Assembly: GCF_900110245.1 (NCBI RefSeq) | Contig: NZ_FOCZ01000020.1 | Location: 62,001-126,000 of the forward strand | Source of the DNA: Niastella yeongjuensis | GTDB lineage: Bacteria > Bacteroidota > Bacteroidia > Chitinophagales > Chitinophagaceae | Length of the DNA stretch: 64,000 bases | Direction: 5' to 3' | Shown here: piece after piece, positions 1-8,585 of the stretch | Layout of the letters: every line of letters begins with the position of its first letter | How positions within the stretch are numbered: position 1 is the stretch's first letter | The notes under the pieces: model-generated | What the model was told of the DNA's origin: nothing | Databases searched by the model: none | The model's input: the letters and a program-made list of their open reading frames with translations, nothing else | Position numbers and translations under genes: made by a program

Positions 1-2098
1 CGGTATTGATATAAGCAGAAGGATAAAAATCAAAACCGGCGCCTATCCGATTTACATTGAGCACACGATCTGTTGATGATGGATCATAAAACAATGGATA
101 GTTCCCGTCAAATTTTGTAGCAGGGACGGCCCGGTTGCGATCGCCATAATACCCAAAATAGCGCATGGCAAAGCTGTCTGTTCTAAACTTTCCAAATTCC
201 ACCCCGCCCAGGGCCGAGATGCGCAGATTCCGCTTCTTATTCCACTCAAAATTCAACTGCACCCGCGCTTTATTGGCTGTGTATTCATTGGTGCCGTAAT
301 CAAGGATGCCACCAAGCGGGATCAAATAGTCCGCAACACCGCCATTACTGCTGGCAAACCTGTTCTGCAAATTCCGGGCATAGTAAGATGCGGCGCCTTT
401 TATATCATTTATTTCTTCTGCGCCCTGCTGCCGCTCATAGATAAACTGCACGTTTAAATCACTCGTCAGATGAAATTTACCTGTTAGGGTTAACCGGGAG
501 TGCCGTCCTTTTTGGAAAGTGGCTGTTTCCCGGTTTTCCTGCAGCGGGCGATACGCCCAGTCCTGCAACAACCCCGATACACTATCTTTATAATGTGGTT
601 TCAGGTCACGCGGCACTTCCTCATTCAGATCTGAATAAGGAAAAAATCCATCCGGGGTGGCATGCACCGTAGACCGCGTGTCGGTAAAAAACACCTGCAC
701 ACCAAACTCACACAAATTCTTAGCATAGCTCAGGTTACCCGTAAGGGTGGTCCGTTGCTGGTACGACTTAACCTGCGTCATCCCTTTATTTTCAAAACCA
801 CCACCCAGGTAATACCGCAGGTTTTCACCGCCACCGGCAACACCCAGCGTATGCCTGGTTGTTAAACCGGTCTGGTACAACAAACGACGCTGATCATCGC
901 GTACATCTTTTGAACGGAGGCTGTCGAGCTCCGCCTCCATCTCTTTCTCGGTAATTGATTTCGCATTGTATCGTTGCCTGATCTCCACGTCAGGCGGCAC
1001 CAGTGTGTAATAGGAATTGAGATCGCCTTTAAAACAACTATTATCGAAAAGCATGCTATTGATCCCGATGTATTCTTTTGAGCTTGGCAGCGGCAGGTAC
1101 CAAAGGTCAGGCTTTGCCGTTATAGTGAGGGAGCTGTTCAGTTCAAGGATTGGTCTTTTCCTGTCATTCCCCTTTTTTGTAGTAAGTACAATGACGCCAT
1201 TGCCGGCGCGGGCGCCCCAGATAGACGTGGCCGCAGCATCTTTCAACACTGTAATGTTTTCAATATCGTTCGGGTTAATATTCCTGATATCTCCATAATA
1301 AGGGAGATTGTCTACTACATACAAGGGGTCTGTATTGGCGAACAGGGTGCTTTGTCCGCGAACGGAAATAAAAGGCAGGTTGGTGTTGGGCATTCGGTTC
1401 ATATTGACCAATACCCCTGCTGCCCGTCCGCCGATCTTTGTTAAGATGGAGGTTTCGATCTGACGATCGAGTTGTGATTTGGATACCTGGGAGTAAGCGC
1501 CGGTTGCCTGTCCTTTGTAGAGAAACTGAAAACCGGTATTGATGAGTTTAGACACACTATCGAGCGTAACCAGGTTCAGTTTCATCCGCACGTGCAAAAG
1601 GGTATCGCCGTGCAATTCATAAACGTCGGGTTCATAGCCCACCCGGCTACAACTGAGCTGTTGTTCACAGGCAGCATTATCGATGATCACTTCCCCATTG
1701 CTGTTTGTCATAACCGACTGGCGATTGGGGATGGTCACCGAAACCCAGTCTAACGGAGCCCCATATAATCCGGTTATCACCACCTTTAATGGTCTGGGAG
1801 AGATCTGGATAGAACCGTCTTTTATTTTATATTGTAAGGGCTGCCCCTGAAAGATCCGATTTAGTAATGCCTCTACAGTGAGGCTGTCTTCCCTGCAGTA
1901 CACGGGGGTTGTACACCGCATCCATTCCGTTCTCACAAAAACCGTCAAATCAGTGTACCCATGAATATCTTCCAGTACTACAAAAAGCGGCTTCCCGTTA
2001 TATTTGGACGGGATCTTTTTTTGCAAGATCTGTAGTTGACTATAGGTTACTTTACCTGCATACAGGCAGAGTATGACAATAAACAGCAATCGTTTCAT
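1..2098 (-). CDS. SusC/RagA-type TonB-dependent receptor with STN domain (partial, C-terminus beyond left edge)
   Basis: Outer-membrane TonB-dependent receptor; about 699 N-terminal residues are visible and the frame stays open to base 1. A signal peptide starts MKRLLFIVILCLYAG. A secretin/TonB N-terminal (STN) domain follows at about residues 25-85, then a carboxypeptidase-regulatory-like domain (about 95-165), then the plug, with the SusC-type hallmarks PLYVVDN and ITVLKDAAATSIWGARAG. The rest is beta-barrel. The STN domain is the part that contacts FecR-type anti-sigma factors, which fits the sigma/FecR pair just upstream on the same strand. An in-frame ATG at 2104 is an alternative start. 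A SusD partner would be expected downstream, outside the window. The substrate cannot be told from this part. Confidence 0.93.
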   Translation of the reverse strand, partial: MKRLLFIVILCLYAGKVTYSQLQILQKKIPSKYNGKPLFVVLEDIHGYTDLTVFVRTEWMRCTTPVYCREDSLTVEALLNRIFQGQPLQYKIKDGSIQISPRPLKVVITGLYGAPLDWVSVTIPNRQSVMTNSNGEVIIDNAACEQQLSCSRVGYEPDVYELHGDTLLHVRMKLNLVTLDSVSKLINTGFQFLYKGQATGAYSQVSKSQLDRQIETSILTKIGGRAAGVLVNMNRMPNTNLPFISVRGQSTLFANTDPLYVVDNLPYYGDIRNINPNDIENITVLKDAAATSIWGARAGNGVIVLTTKKGNDRKRPILELNSSLTITAKPDLWYLPLPSSKEYIGINSMLFDNSCFKGDLNSYYTLVPPDVEIRQRYNAKSITEKEMEAELDSLRSKDVRDDQRRLLYQTGLTTRHTLGVAGGGENLRYYLGGGFENKGMTQVKSYQQRTTLTGNLSYAKNLCEFGVQVFFTDTRSTVHATPDGFFPYSDLNEEVPRDLKPHYKDSVSGLLQDWAYRPLQENRETATFQKGRHSRLTLTGKFHLTSDLNVQFIYERQQGAEEINDIKGAASYYARNLQNRFASSNGGVADYLIPLGGILDYGTNEYTANKARVQLNFEWNKKRNLRISALGGVEFGKFRTDSFAMRYFGYYGDRNRAVPATKFDGNYPLFYDPSSTDRVLNVNRIGAGFDFYPSAYINT

Positions 2099-2124
2099 AA
2101 ACATAATGCCTTTAACCAAAAAAT

Positions 2125-2175
2125 AAACGAAGTGAAAGCATACTCCAACGGAAGTATCGTAAATTCACTTCGTTT
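2125..2175 (-). terminator. Terminator-like hairpin in the leader of the SusC-like gene
   Basis: Twelve-base perfect arms (2125-2136 and 2164-2175) enclose a second short stem. On the minus strand the hairpin is followed by a U-rich run (ATTTTTT). It ends about 26 nt before the receptor start codon, so it either terminates fecR transcripts or acts as an attenuator of the receptor gene. Confidence 0.6.
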
Positions 2176-2296
2176 TGCCTTCAGGCAATTCTCCAATTAA
2201 TTAAAAATGATAAAGAGAGTTGGCCCCTGACAACTCCTGCGAACCATTTATAGGTTCGCAGGGTGCTTTAGGACTGTCATTGGTTCCTAATGACAG
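2175..2296 (-). other. Intergenic leader with four further stem-loops between fecR and the SusC-like gene
   Basis: The 297-base gap between the two genes has no credible ORF. It contains short perfect inverted repeats: TTGCC/GGCAA (2175-2188), GAGTTG/CAACTC (2217-2236), CCTGCGAACC/GGTTCGCAGG (2236-2262) and CTGTCATT/AATGACAG (2274-2296). With the U-tailed hairpin at 2125-2175 this makes five stem-loops in a row. A structured regulatory leader is an inference. Confidence 0.5.
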
Positions 2297-2395
2297 AGCG
2301 GATAAAGTCAAAATAGGAAAGGCTTTGGGATGAATAGGATAAGCCGCATGGCTATGGGATTTGAACAGACTACAATTGATGCAGCAAACTCCGGA

Positions 2396-3574
2396 CTATG
2401 GTTGTATGATGATCCTTTTTCCGTCTACTAAAAAACCGATACCGGTTTGTTTTTGCAGATAGTCAAGAATCGACTCTATTGTGCTGGACCGGGAAAAGAT
2501 ACCGTAATAGGTATTTTCAGGAATTTCACCTTTATATTGGACTTCCAGGTTGTACCACCGGCACAATTCATTTATTATTTCTTTAAGCGTATTGTCTTTA
2601 AAAACAAAAGATCCATCTTTCCAGCCAATGGCATCTTTTACCAGGGTGGCATCGGTTTTCACTTCGAGTTGCTTCGATGCAGTAAACACCGCCTGTTCGC
2701 CGGCTTTCAGGTAGGTCACCTGTTTACCAACTTTTAATTTTACATGACCTTCCACCAGCGATGTTCTTATTATGTTATCTTCTTCATATGCTTCTATATT
2801 GAATTTGGTGCCAGTTACTTCAATTTCCAGTCCGGGTACCCGTACATAAAATGGCCGGGTGCGGTCTTTTACCACTTCAAAATAAGCCTCCCCGATTACT
2901 GACACCCGCCGTTCACTACTACCGGATGTGGAAGCAAACAAAACGGTTGAGGCGCTGTTCAACACTACTTTACTGCCATCGGGCAACTGTAACCGGTAAT
3001 ACCCGCCGCGTAATGTTTGCAGTGTATCGGTTAACAGGGTATTACTGCGCCGGGCAGCCGGGTATACCAGTTCACTGTCGTTCTTTATCACCGGCTCGCC
3101 ATCAGCATAACCAATCACTCCGTTTTTTAGCTCATCCAGAAAAACAGCCAGACCGGCCGCCCGCTTCCAGACCGCTTTTTGCGATTTGGCATGATAGCTG
3201 GCAAACTGCGTTTGAGCGGGGCCGGGTGCTACTGTTGGTATTACTTCCTGTGCCGGTTTTGCATAAAAATACCAGGCAACCACCCCGGCAACAGGCAGTA
3301 TAACCGCAGCAGCAGCCAGGTATTTTTTCAAGCCATACCATTTATTATGAAAGGGGTAAGCCGCTTCTATTTGCCGCCAGGAAACCCGGGTTTTACCTTC
3401 ACTCATGATCTTTACCTGCGCCCTTGTCTGGTGCCAGTCAGTTAATTCCTCAAAGAGCTTCCGTTTAGCGGGGTCTGTAAGGATCTGGTTTAGTTCAATG
3501 CTGTCTGGTCCTGACAAGCTACCTGTCATGTGCTTGTGTACCAACTCAGCCATCCTATAATGCGTAGTAGCCAT
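2396..3574 (-). CDS. FecR-family anti-sigma factor
   Basis: Inner-membrane anti-sigma factor of 392 aa. The cytoplasmic N-terminal part (about residues 1-80) would hold the partner ECF sigma factor. One transmembrane segment follows (about 84-104, YLAAAAVILPVAGVVAWYFY), then a periplasmic FecR domain (about 175-285, including LPDGSKVVLNSAS and GEAYFEV). The C-terminal domain (about 315-390) is of the DUF4974 type found in Bacteroidota FecR proteins. It lies about 95 bases downstream of the ECF sigma gene and upstream of an STN-containing receptor. This is the usual order for a cell-surface signalling cascade, in which the loaded receptor signals through FecR to release the sigma factor. Confidence 0.93.
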   Translation of the reverse strand: MATTHYRMAELVHKHMTGSLSGPDSIELNQILTDPAKRKLFEELTDWHQTRAQVKIMSEGKTRVSWRQIEAAYPFHNKWYGLKKYLAAAAVILPVAGVVAWYFYAKPAQEVIPTVAPGPAQTQFASYHAKSQKAVWKRAAGLAVFLDELKNGVIGYADGEPVIKNDSELVYPAARRSNTLLTDTLQTLRGGYYRLQLPDGSKVVLNSASTVLFASTSGSSERRVSVIGEAYFEVVKDRTRPFYVRVPGLEIEVTGTKFNIEAYEEDNIIRTSLVEGHVKLKVGKQVTYLKAGEQAVFTASKQLEVKTDATLVKDAIGWKDGSFVFKDNTLKEIINELCRWYNLEVQYKGEIPENTYYGIFSRSSTIESILDYLQKQTGIGFLVDGKRIIIQP

Positions 3575-3669
3575 ATGCCAGGTTTAATATGATGGATGTT
3601 TTGGGGTTGTGCTGCGATTAAATAAAAGAGGCAAACAATCGTTAGTCCCGAAAAAATGACAACTTTTTT

Positions 3670-4254
3670 TTATTTAAGCGGCAGCAGTATACCTAATATG
3701 AGCACTGTCAATGACTTACGGATAAGTTCATTCCTTATGGCTTTCAGTATCAGTTTTCTTGTATTATGTACCGTTTTAACGTTCATTCCCAGTTCGTCGG
3801 CTATGTCTCGTGTTGACATCTCATCTAAGTAGTAGAGTTTCATTAATTTTTTGTTCCGGTCAGGCAGATTTTCAATCGCCTGTAAGGCTAAATGATAAAA
3901 CTCTGCTTTTGTCTTTCTTTCCTCTACGCTGTTGTCGTCATCCGGCATTTCCATTAGATCCTCAATATTTCCATGGGTTGCCCTTTTCTTCAAAATATCC
4001 AGACAAATCCAGCGCACCCTTTTATATAACCATGCCTCAATATTGTTCAGGCTTACAAATGCCTCCTCCCATTTTATGATCGCGAGGTAGGCATCGGTAA
4101 TAGCATCTTCTGCCTGCGCCTTATCTTTCAGAAAGTCATAGGCGTACCAATAAAATTTCTTATGAATATGACCATGCAACTTATTGATGGTATGTTTATC
4201 CCGGCAGTTAAGTCCCTGCAATAACGCTACTTCATCCAATTGAAATTTTTTCAT
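3670..4254 (-). CDS. ECF-type RNA polymerase sigma factor
   Basis: Sigma-70 family protein of the ECF class, about 194 aa from the chosen start. Region 2 covers about residues 20-90, including AYDFLKDKAQAEDAITDAYL and the tryptophan-containing ALYKRVRWICLDILKK-like stretch. Region 4 covers about 125-180, with LPDRNKKLMKLYYLDEMST and the helix-turn-helix IADELGMNVKTVHNTR. The ORF could begin at 4287, but the ATG at 4254 (MKKFQLDE) gives a normal N-terminus; neither start has a clear ribosome binding site. It is first in the sigma-FecR-receptor set and probably controls the SusC-like operon. The hydrophobic tail (LTVLILGILLPLK) is slightly unusual. Confidence 0.92.
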   Translation of the reverse strand: MKKFQLDEVALLQGLNCRDKHTINKLHGHIHKKFYWYAYDFLKDKAQAEDAITDAYLAIIKWEEAFVSLNNIEAWLYKRVRWICLDILKKRATHGNIEDLMEMPDDDNSVEERKTKAEFYHLALQAIENLPDRNKKLMKLYYLDEMSTRDIADELGMNVKTVHNTRKLILKAIRNELIRKSLTVLILGILLPLK

Positions 4255-4611
4255 TATAAACAGGCAGTTTGGAGTTGAAAAAACCACCCCGTACAGCTTA
4301 ATAAAAGCTATCGGAAATGATATCTGGACAGAACAGGTCCAAATACACCATCCTATTAAATTGGTTGGAATGACTGCGGGAATCTATGTAACAGCTACGC
4401 GAACGGGAAACACCCGGCATACAAATATTGATCTTAAAATATGACAGGTTGACTGCAAACCGGGAATACGCAAAGCTAAAAAAATTTTCAGAATATGTTG
4501 GGAATGAATTTTTAACCTGCGCTTTCTCACAGTATGGTGCATTGATTTTCAACACAAAGAATGCTGTGAGTACACGAAAAAACGTCAGGTAGTGACATGA
4601 GTGCACTAAAA
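4255..4611. other. Intergenic region upstream of the sigma factor
   Basis: About 360 bases separate the sigma gene start from the desulfurase terminator. A 102-codon minus-strand ORF (4298-4606) crosses it, but its composition (many S, R, C and F residues, no recognisable fold) looks non-coding. The promoter for the sigma/FecR genes should lie here; no convincing promoter motif was picked out. Confidence 0.5.
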
Positions 4612-4656
4612 AAATGCACCGTATTTACACCTTAAAAATGCAAACACGGTGCATTT
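4612..4656 (-). terminator. Rho-independent terminator of the encapsulin operon
   Basis: Perfect 11-base arms AAATGCACCGT and ACGGTGCATTT (4612-4622 and 4646-4656) are followed on the minus strand by four more T residues. It starts 4 bases after the desulfurase stop codon, so it ends the shell-desulfurase transcript. Confidence 0.8.
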
Positions 4657-4659
4657 CCG

Positions 4660-6345
4660 TTAGTGGATCTGCTGTAATGCCTGTACCAGTGTGTCCACGT
4701 CGGCACAGGTGTTATACAGGGCCAGTGATGGCCGAACCGTGCTCTCTACGCCAAAGCGACGCAGGATGGGTTGGGCACAGTGATGCCCGGAACGTACGGC
4801 AATGCCCTGTTTATTGAGCCAGGCGCCTACTTCTTCTGTTTTGAAACCTTCCAGTACAAACGATAATACGCCCGCTTTATCGGCAGCAGTGCCAATGAGC
4901 CGCAAGCCTTTTACCTGTTTTAATAACCCGGTAGCATAGTGTAATAAGTTATGTTCGTATTGATCAATCAGCTCTAATCCTATTGCAGAAACATAATCGA
5001 TGGCAGCACCCAGCCCCACGGCATCGGCTATATTACCGGTGCCCGCTTCAAACCGGGCTGGTGCCTGCTGATAGGTAGTATGTTCAAAAGTCACCTCCCT
5101 GATCATATTACCCCCACCCTGCCAGGGTTGCATTTCGTTCAGCAAGGCTTCTTTTCCGTATAAAACCCCAATACCGGTTGGGCCAAAGACCTTGTGCCCG
5201 GAAAATACATACCAGTCGCAATCCAGCTCCTGTACATTTACCCTTTTGTGTGAAACCGCCTGTGCCCCATCTATCAATACTTTAGCACCGATAGCATGCG
5301 CCATGGCTGTAATCTTCGTTGCGGGCGTAACAGTGCCCAGTGCATTAGACACCTGGGTAAAAGAAACCAGCTTTGTTTTGGGGCTTAACAGTTTTGCATA
5401 TTCTTCCAGAATAACCTGACCATCATCATCTGCCGGTATCACGCGCAACACCAACCCTTTTTTGGCCGCCAGTTGCTGCCAGGGTACTATATTGGCGTGG
5501 TGCTCCAGGTGACTGACAATGATCTCATCGCCGGCTTTTAGATGTTGATCGCCCCAGCTTTGCGCTACCAGGTTAATGGCTTCGGTGGAACCCCGCACAA
5601 AAACGATTTCATTAACAGAAGCCGCATTCAGAAAACCCTGTACTTTTTTGCGCGCCCCTTCATAAGCATCTGTTGCCCGGGCTGCCAGCTCATGCGCTGC
5701 GCGGTGTATATTGGAATTCTCCGTTTCATAAAATTGACTGATGCGATCGATCACCTGTCTGGGCTTTTGCGTGGTAGCTGCATTATCGAGCCAGATCAAT
5801 GGGTGCCCGTTTACCTGTTGCTGCAGGATCGGAAAATCAGCCCGTACTTTATTGAGATCGAATGGTGGTTGTGCGTGTATCCCTGATTGTTGACCAGCCA
5901 GGAAATAAAAAGAAGGTGCTGAAAAATCGGGCAACTGTGAACCGGGAATGATAACCGAAATCTGTTTCAGGATCTGCTGTAACTCTTCTTCAAACGAAGG
6001 CACGGTGTTGCTCTTATTTTCTATAGCAGGGGAAATGCCGCTGCCGGCTACTGATTTCGGGATCTGTCCGGCTACAAAATGCGGATCGGGCAAACTGGTT
6101 TGCGGATCTTTTAAATCAAAAGAGTTTCCCTGCTCCAATGCCGAGGGAGAGATTCCACTGCCAGCCACCGATTGCAGTACAGCGCCATTCGCAGGTGCAG
6201 GTGGCTCCAGCCGATAGGTTGGAATGGCTGACTGATCATTGGGCAGTGTTTTAAAAAACCGGTTGGCTAACTGCTCCAGCATCTTTACATCGGGTAATCC
6301 GTTTGCGTGTCCATTTGCATGTTGATGATTTACACTCATAGCCAT
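4660..6345 (-). CDS. Encapsulin-associated cysteine desulfurase (family 2A cargo)
   Basis: PLP-dependent cysteine desulfurase of the SufS class, which turns L-cysteine into alanine plus a protein-bound persulfide. The catalytic domain begins near residue 162. The PLP lysine is about K385 in FSGHKVFGP, the PLP-binding aspartate about D359 in LIDGAQAV, and the sulfur-accepting cysteine about C523 in RSGHHCAQP. The protein has 561 aa against about 410 for ordinary SufS; the surplus is a roughly 160-residue disordered N-terminal region. That region carries an amphipathic LANRFF element (26-31) and two copies of SVAGSGISP (59-67 and 98-106), which match the kind of loading motifs known in family 2A encapsulin cargo. 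Its ATG overlaps the shell stop codon by one base (TAATG), which suggests translational coupling. The cargo role is inferred from this region plus the adjacent shell gene. Confidence 0.93.
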   Translation of the reverse strand: MAMSVNHQHANGHANGLPDVKMLEQLANRFFKTLPNDQSAIPTYRLEPPAPANGAVLQSVAGSGISPSALEQGNSFDLKDPQTSLPDPHFVAGQIPKSVAGSGISPAIENKSNTVPSFEEELQQILKQISVIIPGSQLPDFSAPSFYFLAGQQSGIHAQPPFDLNKVRADFPILQQQVNGHPLIWLDNAATTQKPRQVIDRISQFYETENSNIHRAAHELAARATDAYEGARKKVQGFLNAASVNEIVFVRGSTEAINLVAQSWGDQHLKAGDEIIVSHLEHHANIVPWQQLAAKKGLVLRVIPADDDGQVILEEYAKLLSPKTKLVSFTQVSNALGTVTPATKITAMAHAIGAKVLIDGAQAVSHKRVNVQELDCDWYVFSGHKVFGPTGIGVLYGKEALLNEMQPWQGGGNMIREVTFEHTTYQQAPARFEAGTGNIADAVGLGAAIDYVSAIGLELIDQYEHNLLHYATGLLKQVKGLRLIGTAADKAGVLSFVLEGFKTEEVGAWLNKQGIAVRSGHHCAQPILRRFGVESTVRPSLALYNTCADVDTLVQALQQIH

Positions 6346-7262
6346 TAGTTGTATTGATGATATTTACCAATTTCAACATCATCGAGCACCGCTACGGCGT
6401 CATCTACCAGTACAGCCAAAGAACAATACAGGGAAACGAGGTAAGAGGCTATGGCCTGGTGATTGATACCCATAAAGCGAACGGACAGACCGGGTGACTG
6501 CTCGCCGGGCAAATTGGGCTGATACAACCCTACCACCCCCTGGCGGCTTTCACCTGTACGCAACAGTAAGATCTTGGATCTGCCGTCTTCAATGGCGATC
6601 TTATCGCTTGGGATCAGTGGAATACCCCGCCAGGTAAGGAATTGGGAACCGAATAAAGAAACCGTTGGTGGCGGAACGCCCCGGCGGGTACATTCCCGGC
6701 CAAAAGCTGCAATAGCAATGGGATGCAATAAAAAGAAACCCGGTTGCTTCCATACTTTGCTGATCAGTTCGTCCAGGTCATCAGGTGTGGGGGCACCCGT
6801 GCGGGTGCGGATCCGCTGCTGGGGAGCAATGCTGTGTAATAATCCATATTCGGGATTATTGATCAGCTCACTCTCCTGCCGCTCCTTGATTGTTTCAATG
6901 ATCAGGCGTAACTGCTCACCAATCTGGTTATACGGTTTGCTGTACAGGTCAGACACACGGGTATGCACATCCAATACGGTATTCACCGCACTCAGCATAT
7001 ACTCCCGGGGATCTTCAATATAGTCAACATAGGTTTGTGGCAGTTCGCGTTCATCGCGCGCAGAACAATCAACCTGTACACTGCTGGCATCCTTAACTTT
7101 ATTAAGCCGGTAAATGCCCGATTCAACCGGGATCCAGCTTAAGAGATGGGTAAGCCAGCGGGGCGTAATGGTGATCATTTGGGGCACCGTGCGGGTTGCA
7201 ATAGCCAATTGCCGGGCCGCCACATCGCCAAGGGCGGTCTGTTTTCTTGTTGCTTCAACCAT
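6345..7262 (-). CDS. Family 2A encapsulin nanocompartment shell protein (SrpI-like)
   Basis: Shell protein of 305 aa that should self-assemble into an icosahedral protein compartment with an HK97-like fold. It resembles the SrpI type of encapsulin: an N-terminal arm with PQMITITPRWLTHLL, the RLNKVKDA segment, the YVDYIEDPREYMLSAVNTVLD helix region (about residues 80-100), and a C-terminal half with CTRRGVPPPTVSLFGSQF and GESRQGVVGLYQPNLPGEQ. Family 2A shells are known to package cysteine desulfurase, and that gene follows directly with a one-base overlap. Known members are linked to sulfur starvation or sulfur storage; that role here is inference. No cyclic-nucleotide-binding insertion, as found in family 2B shells, is present. 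Confidence 0.92.
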   Translation of the reverse strand: MVEATRKQTALGDVAARQLAIATRTVPQMITITPRWLTHLLSWIPVESGIYRLNKVKDASSVQVDCSARDERELPQTYVDYIEDPREYMLSAVNTVLDVHTRVSDLYSKPYNQIGEQLRLIIETIKERQESELINNPEYGLLHSIAPQQRIRTRTGAPTPDDLDELISKVWKQPGFFLLHPIAIAAFGRECTRRGVPPPTVSLFGSQFLTWRGIPLIPSDKIAIEDGRSKILLLRTGESRQGVVGLYQPNLPGEQSPGLSVRFMGINHQAIASYLVSLYCSLAVLVDDAVAVLDDVEIGKYHQYN

Positions 7263-7363
7263 AAGTATTGATTTTTAGGAAGAAAAAATTAGATGGGTGA
7301 TCAATGAATGAATAACAGATAAAACCTATATTATTTATTTCCTACCTGTTTAGTGGAATATTA

Positions 7364-7376
7364 CATCCTAAGGATG
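7364..7376. promoter_or_regulatory. Palindrome upstream of the encapsulin operon (possible operator)
   Basis: CATCCT and AGGATG form a perfect 6-base inverted repeat around one central base, about 102-114 bases before the shell start codon. A weak -7-like element (TAGGTTTT on the minus strand, 7328-7321) lies between it and the gene. An operator role is speculative. Confidence 0.3.
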
Positions 7377-7447
7377 GCCTGGCTGTTCCCTAAGATAGTA
7401 CTTTTTAATTAGTCCACCATTTTTACATACTTATAATTTAAAACACA

Positions 7448-7477
7448 AAGGGCATGCGCCCTTAAGCACATGCCCTT
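7448..7477 (-). terminator. Hairpin terminator after the BtuG-like gene
   Basis: Nine-base perfect arms AAGGGCATG and CATGCCCTT flank a 12-base loop, 22 bases beyond the stop codon. The minus-strand sequence after it is TGTGTTTTAAA, a moderate U-tract. It separates the cobalamin-uptake operon from the encapsulin operon. Confidence 0.65.
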
Positions 7478-7499
7478 CCAGGAAAATTTATACGAACTG

Positions 7500-8576
7500 T
7501 TATTTTACGAATACCACTGTGCTGGGGTTAACCGCAGGCGTGGTAGAGAATGAAAATTTGATCTTACCGTTTTTATCAAAGCAAAATACTTCGCCTGAAG
7601 TTTTGTAATCCTTTGCATCGGTAATGTAAACATCGTCGTTGTCGGGATTAACATTCACATTATAGGGATTAACTATTACAGTGCCATCTGTAACAAAGTT
7701 GGGGCTCTGCTGTGAAAAATCGGTGGTGCTTAATTTCCGTACTGTTTTCACGCCTTCGTAACTGCTGGCTGCATACAGCGCGCCGTTATAGTATTTAATG
7801 CGGCCTACCGAGGTGTCAGCCACTTTCAACACTGAATTGCTGGCGGTGCTTACCTTAACCAGTCTTGCCCCTAAAGTGCCCGTATTATAATCAGGACCGC
7901 ACGTGATGTACAAATTTCCTGCTTCGTCTGCAGTCATATAACCGGGATTGTAACCTACGGTTATTTTACGGGTTTCGGTCATGGTGTTCAGGTTGATCTC
8001 TGAAACGGTTGAATCGTTCACCGTATTCAACGCTCCTGAATTAACAACATACAATTTATCACCAATGATGGCCATTTGCTCCAGATTGGTTTTCCCCAGG
8101 TTAATATCCTGTTCAATGGTTAAGCCAGTGGTGTCAATAACGGCCACCTTACCATCCCAGTCAGACACCAGTATTTTAGATTTGTAAGGTATCACATAAC
8201 GGGGCTGGCGGGGCGCGCCATCAGATTTTAAAAAATCTATATTTTTAATTTTTAAGCCAGTGTGTGCATCCACTACAGTCACTACACTCGACACATTCAT
8301 TACGATGTACATTTTACCTCCATAGATCACCATATCGTTACCCGTATCACCCAGGCCGGTACCAGCATTTGTATTGGCAAATAAGTCGGTACTGGCAGTT
8401 TGGGTACTGAAACTATAATACGAAAGCATGCTGTTATTTTTATTCGCCAGGCCTTCGCACAATACCAATACACCGGGAGTAATCTTTGGCGCCTGTGTGT
8501 CGTCCTTATCTTTTTTACAAGACGCCAAACCTGCTACCAAAAGGGTTACTAATAAAATGATCCTGTTCTGATTCAT
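7500..8576 (-). CDS. Beta-propeller surface lipoprotein, BtuG-like (YncE/DUF5074 type)
   Basis: Secreted lipoprotein of 358 aa with a lipobox ending LASC (Cys about residue 20) followed by a charged KKDKDD linker, a pattern typical of exported Bacteroidota lipoproteins. The rest is made of beta-propeller-like repeats of about 40-50 residues with motifs such as GKMYIVMN, SKILVSDWDGKVAVIDT, DKLYVVNSG and GNLYITCGP. It lies 9 bases after a TonB-dependent receptor in an operon headed by a cobalamin riboswitch. In Bacteroides, the BtuG propeller lipoprotein sits on BtuB and captures vitamin B12 on the cell surface. By fold, lipidation and context this is a probable functional counterpart; B12 binding is not shown by sequence alone. 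Confidence 0.8.
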   Translation of the reverse strand: MNQNRIILLVTLLVAGLASCKKDKDDTQAPKITPGVLVLCEGLANKNNSMLSYYSFSTQTASTDLFANTNAGTGLGDTGNDMVIYGGKMYIVMNVSSVVTVVDAHTGLKIKNIDFLKSDGAPRQPRYVIPYKSKILVSDWDGKVAVIDTTGLTIEQDINLGKTNLEQMAIIGDKLYVVNSGALNTVNDSTVSEINLNTMTETRKITVGYNPGYMTADEAGNLYITCGPDYNTGTLGARLVKVSTASNSVLKVADTSVGRIKYYNGALYAASSYEGVKTVRKLSTTDFSQQSPNFVTDGTVIVNPYNVNVNPDNDDVYITDAKDYKTSGEVFCFDKNGKIKFSFSTTPAVNPSTVVFVK

Positions 8577-8585
8577 GTTGGTTAA

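Noticed and set aside
4298-4606. Minus-strand ORF of 102 codons between the sigma factor and the desulfurase
   Set aside because: Residue composition is unlike a folded protein and no family is recognised; the region more likely holds the sigma-gene promoter.
7321-7328. TAGGTTTT as the encapsulin promoter
   Set aside because: One mismatch from TAnnTTTG at the most conserved G and no -33 element; mentioned only as weak.
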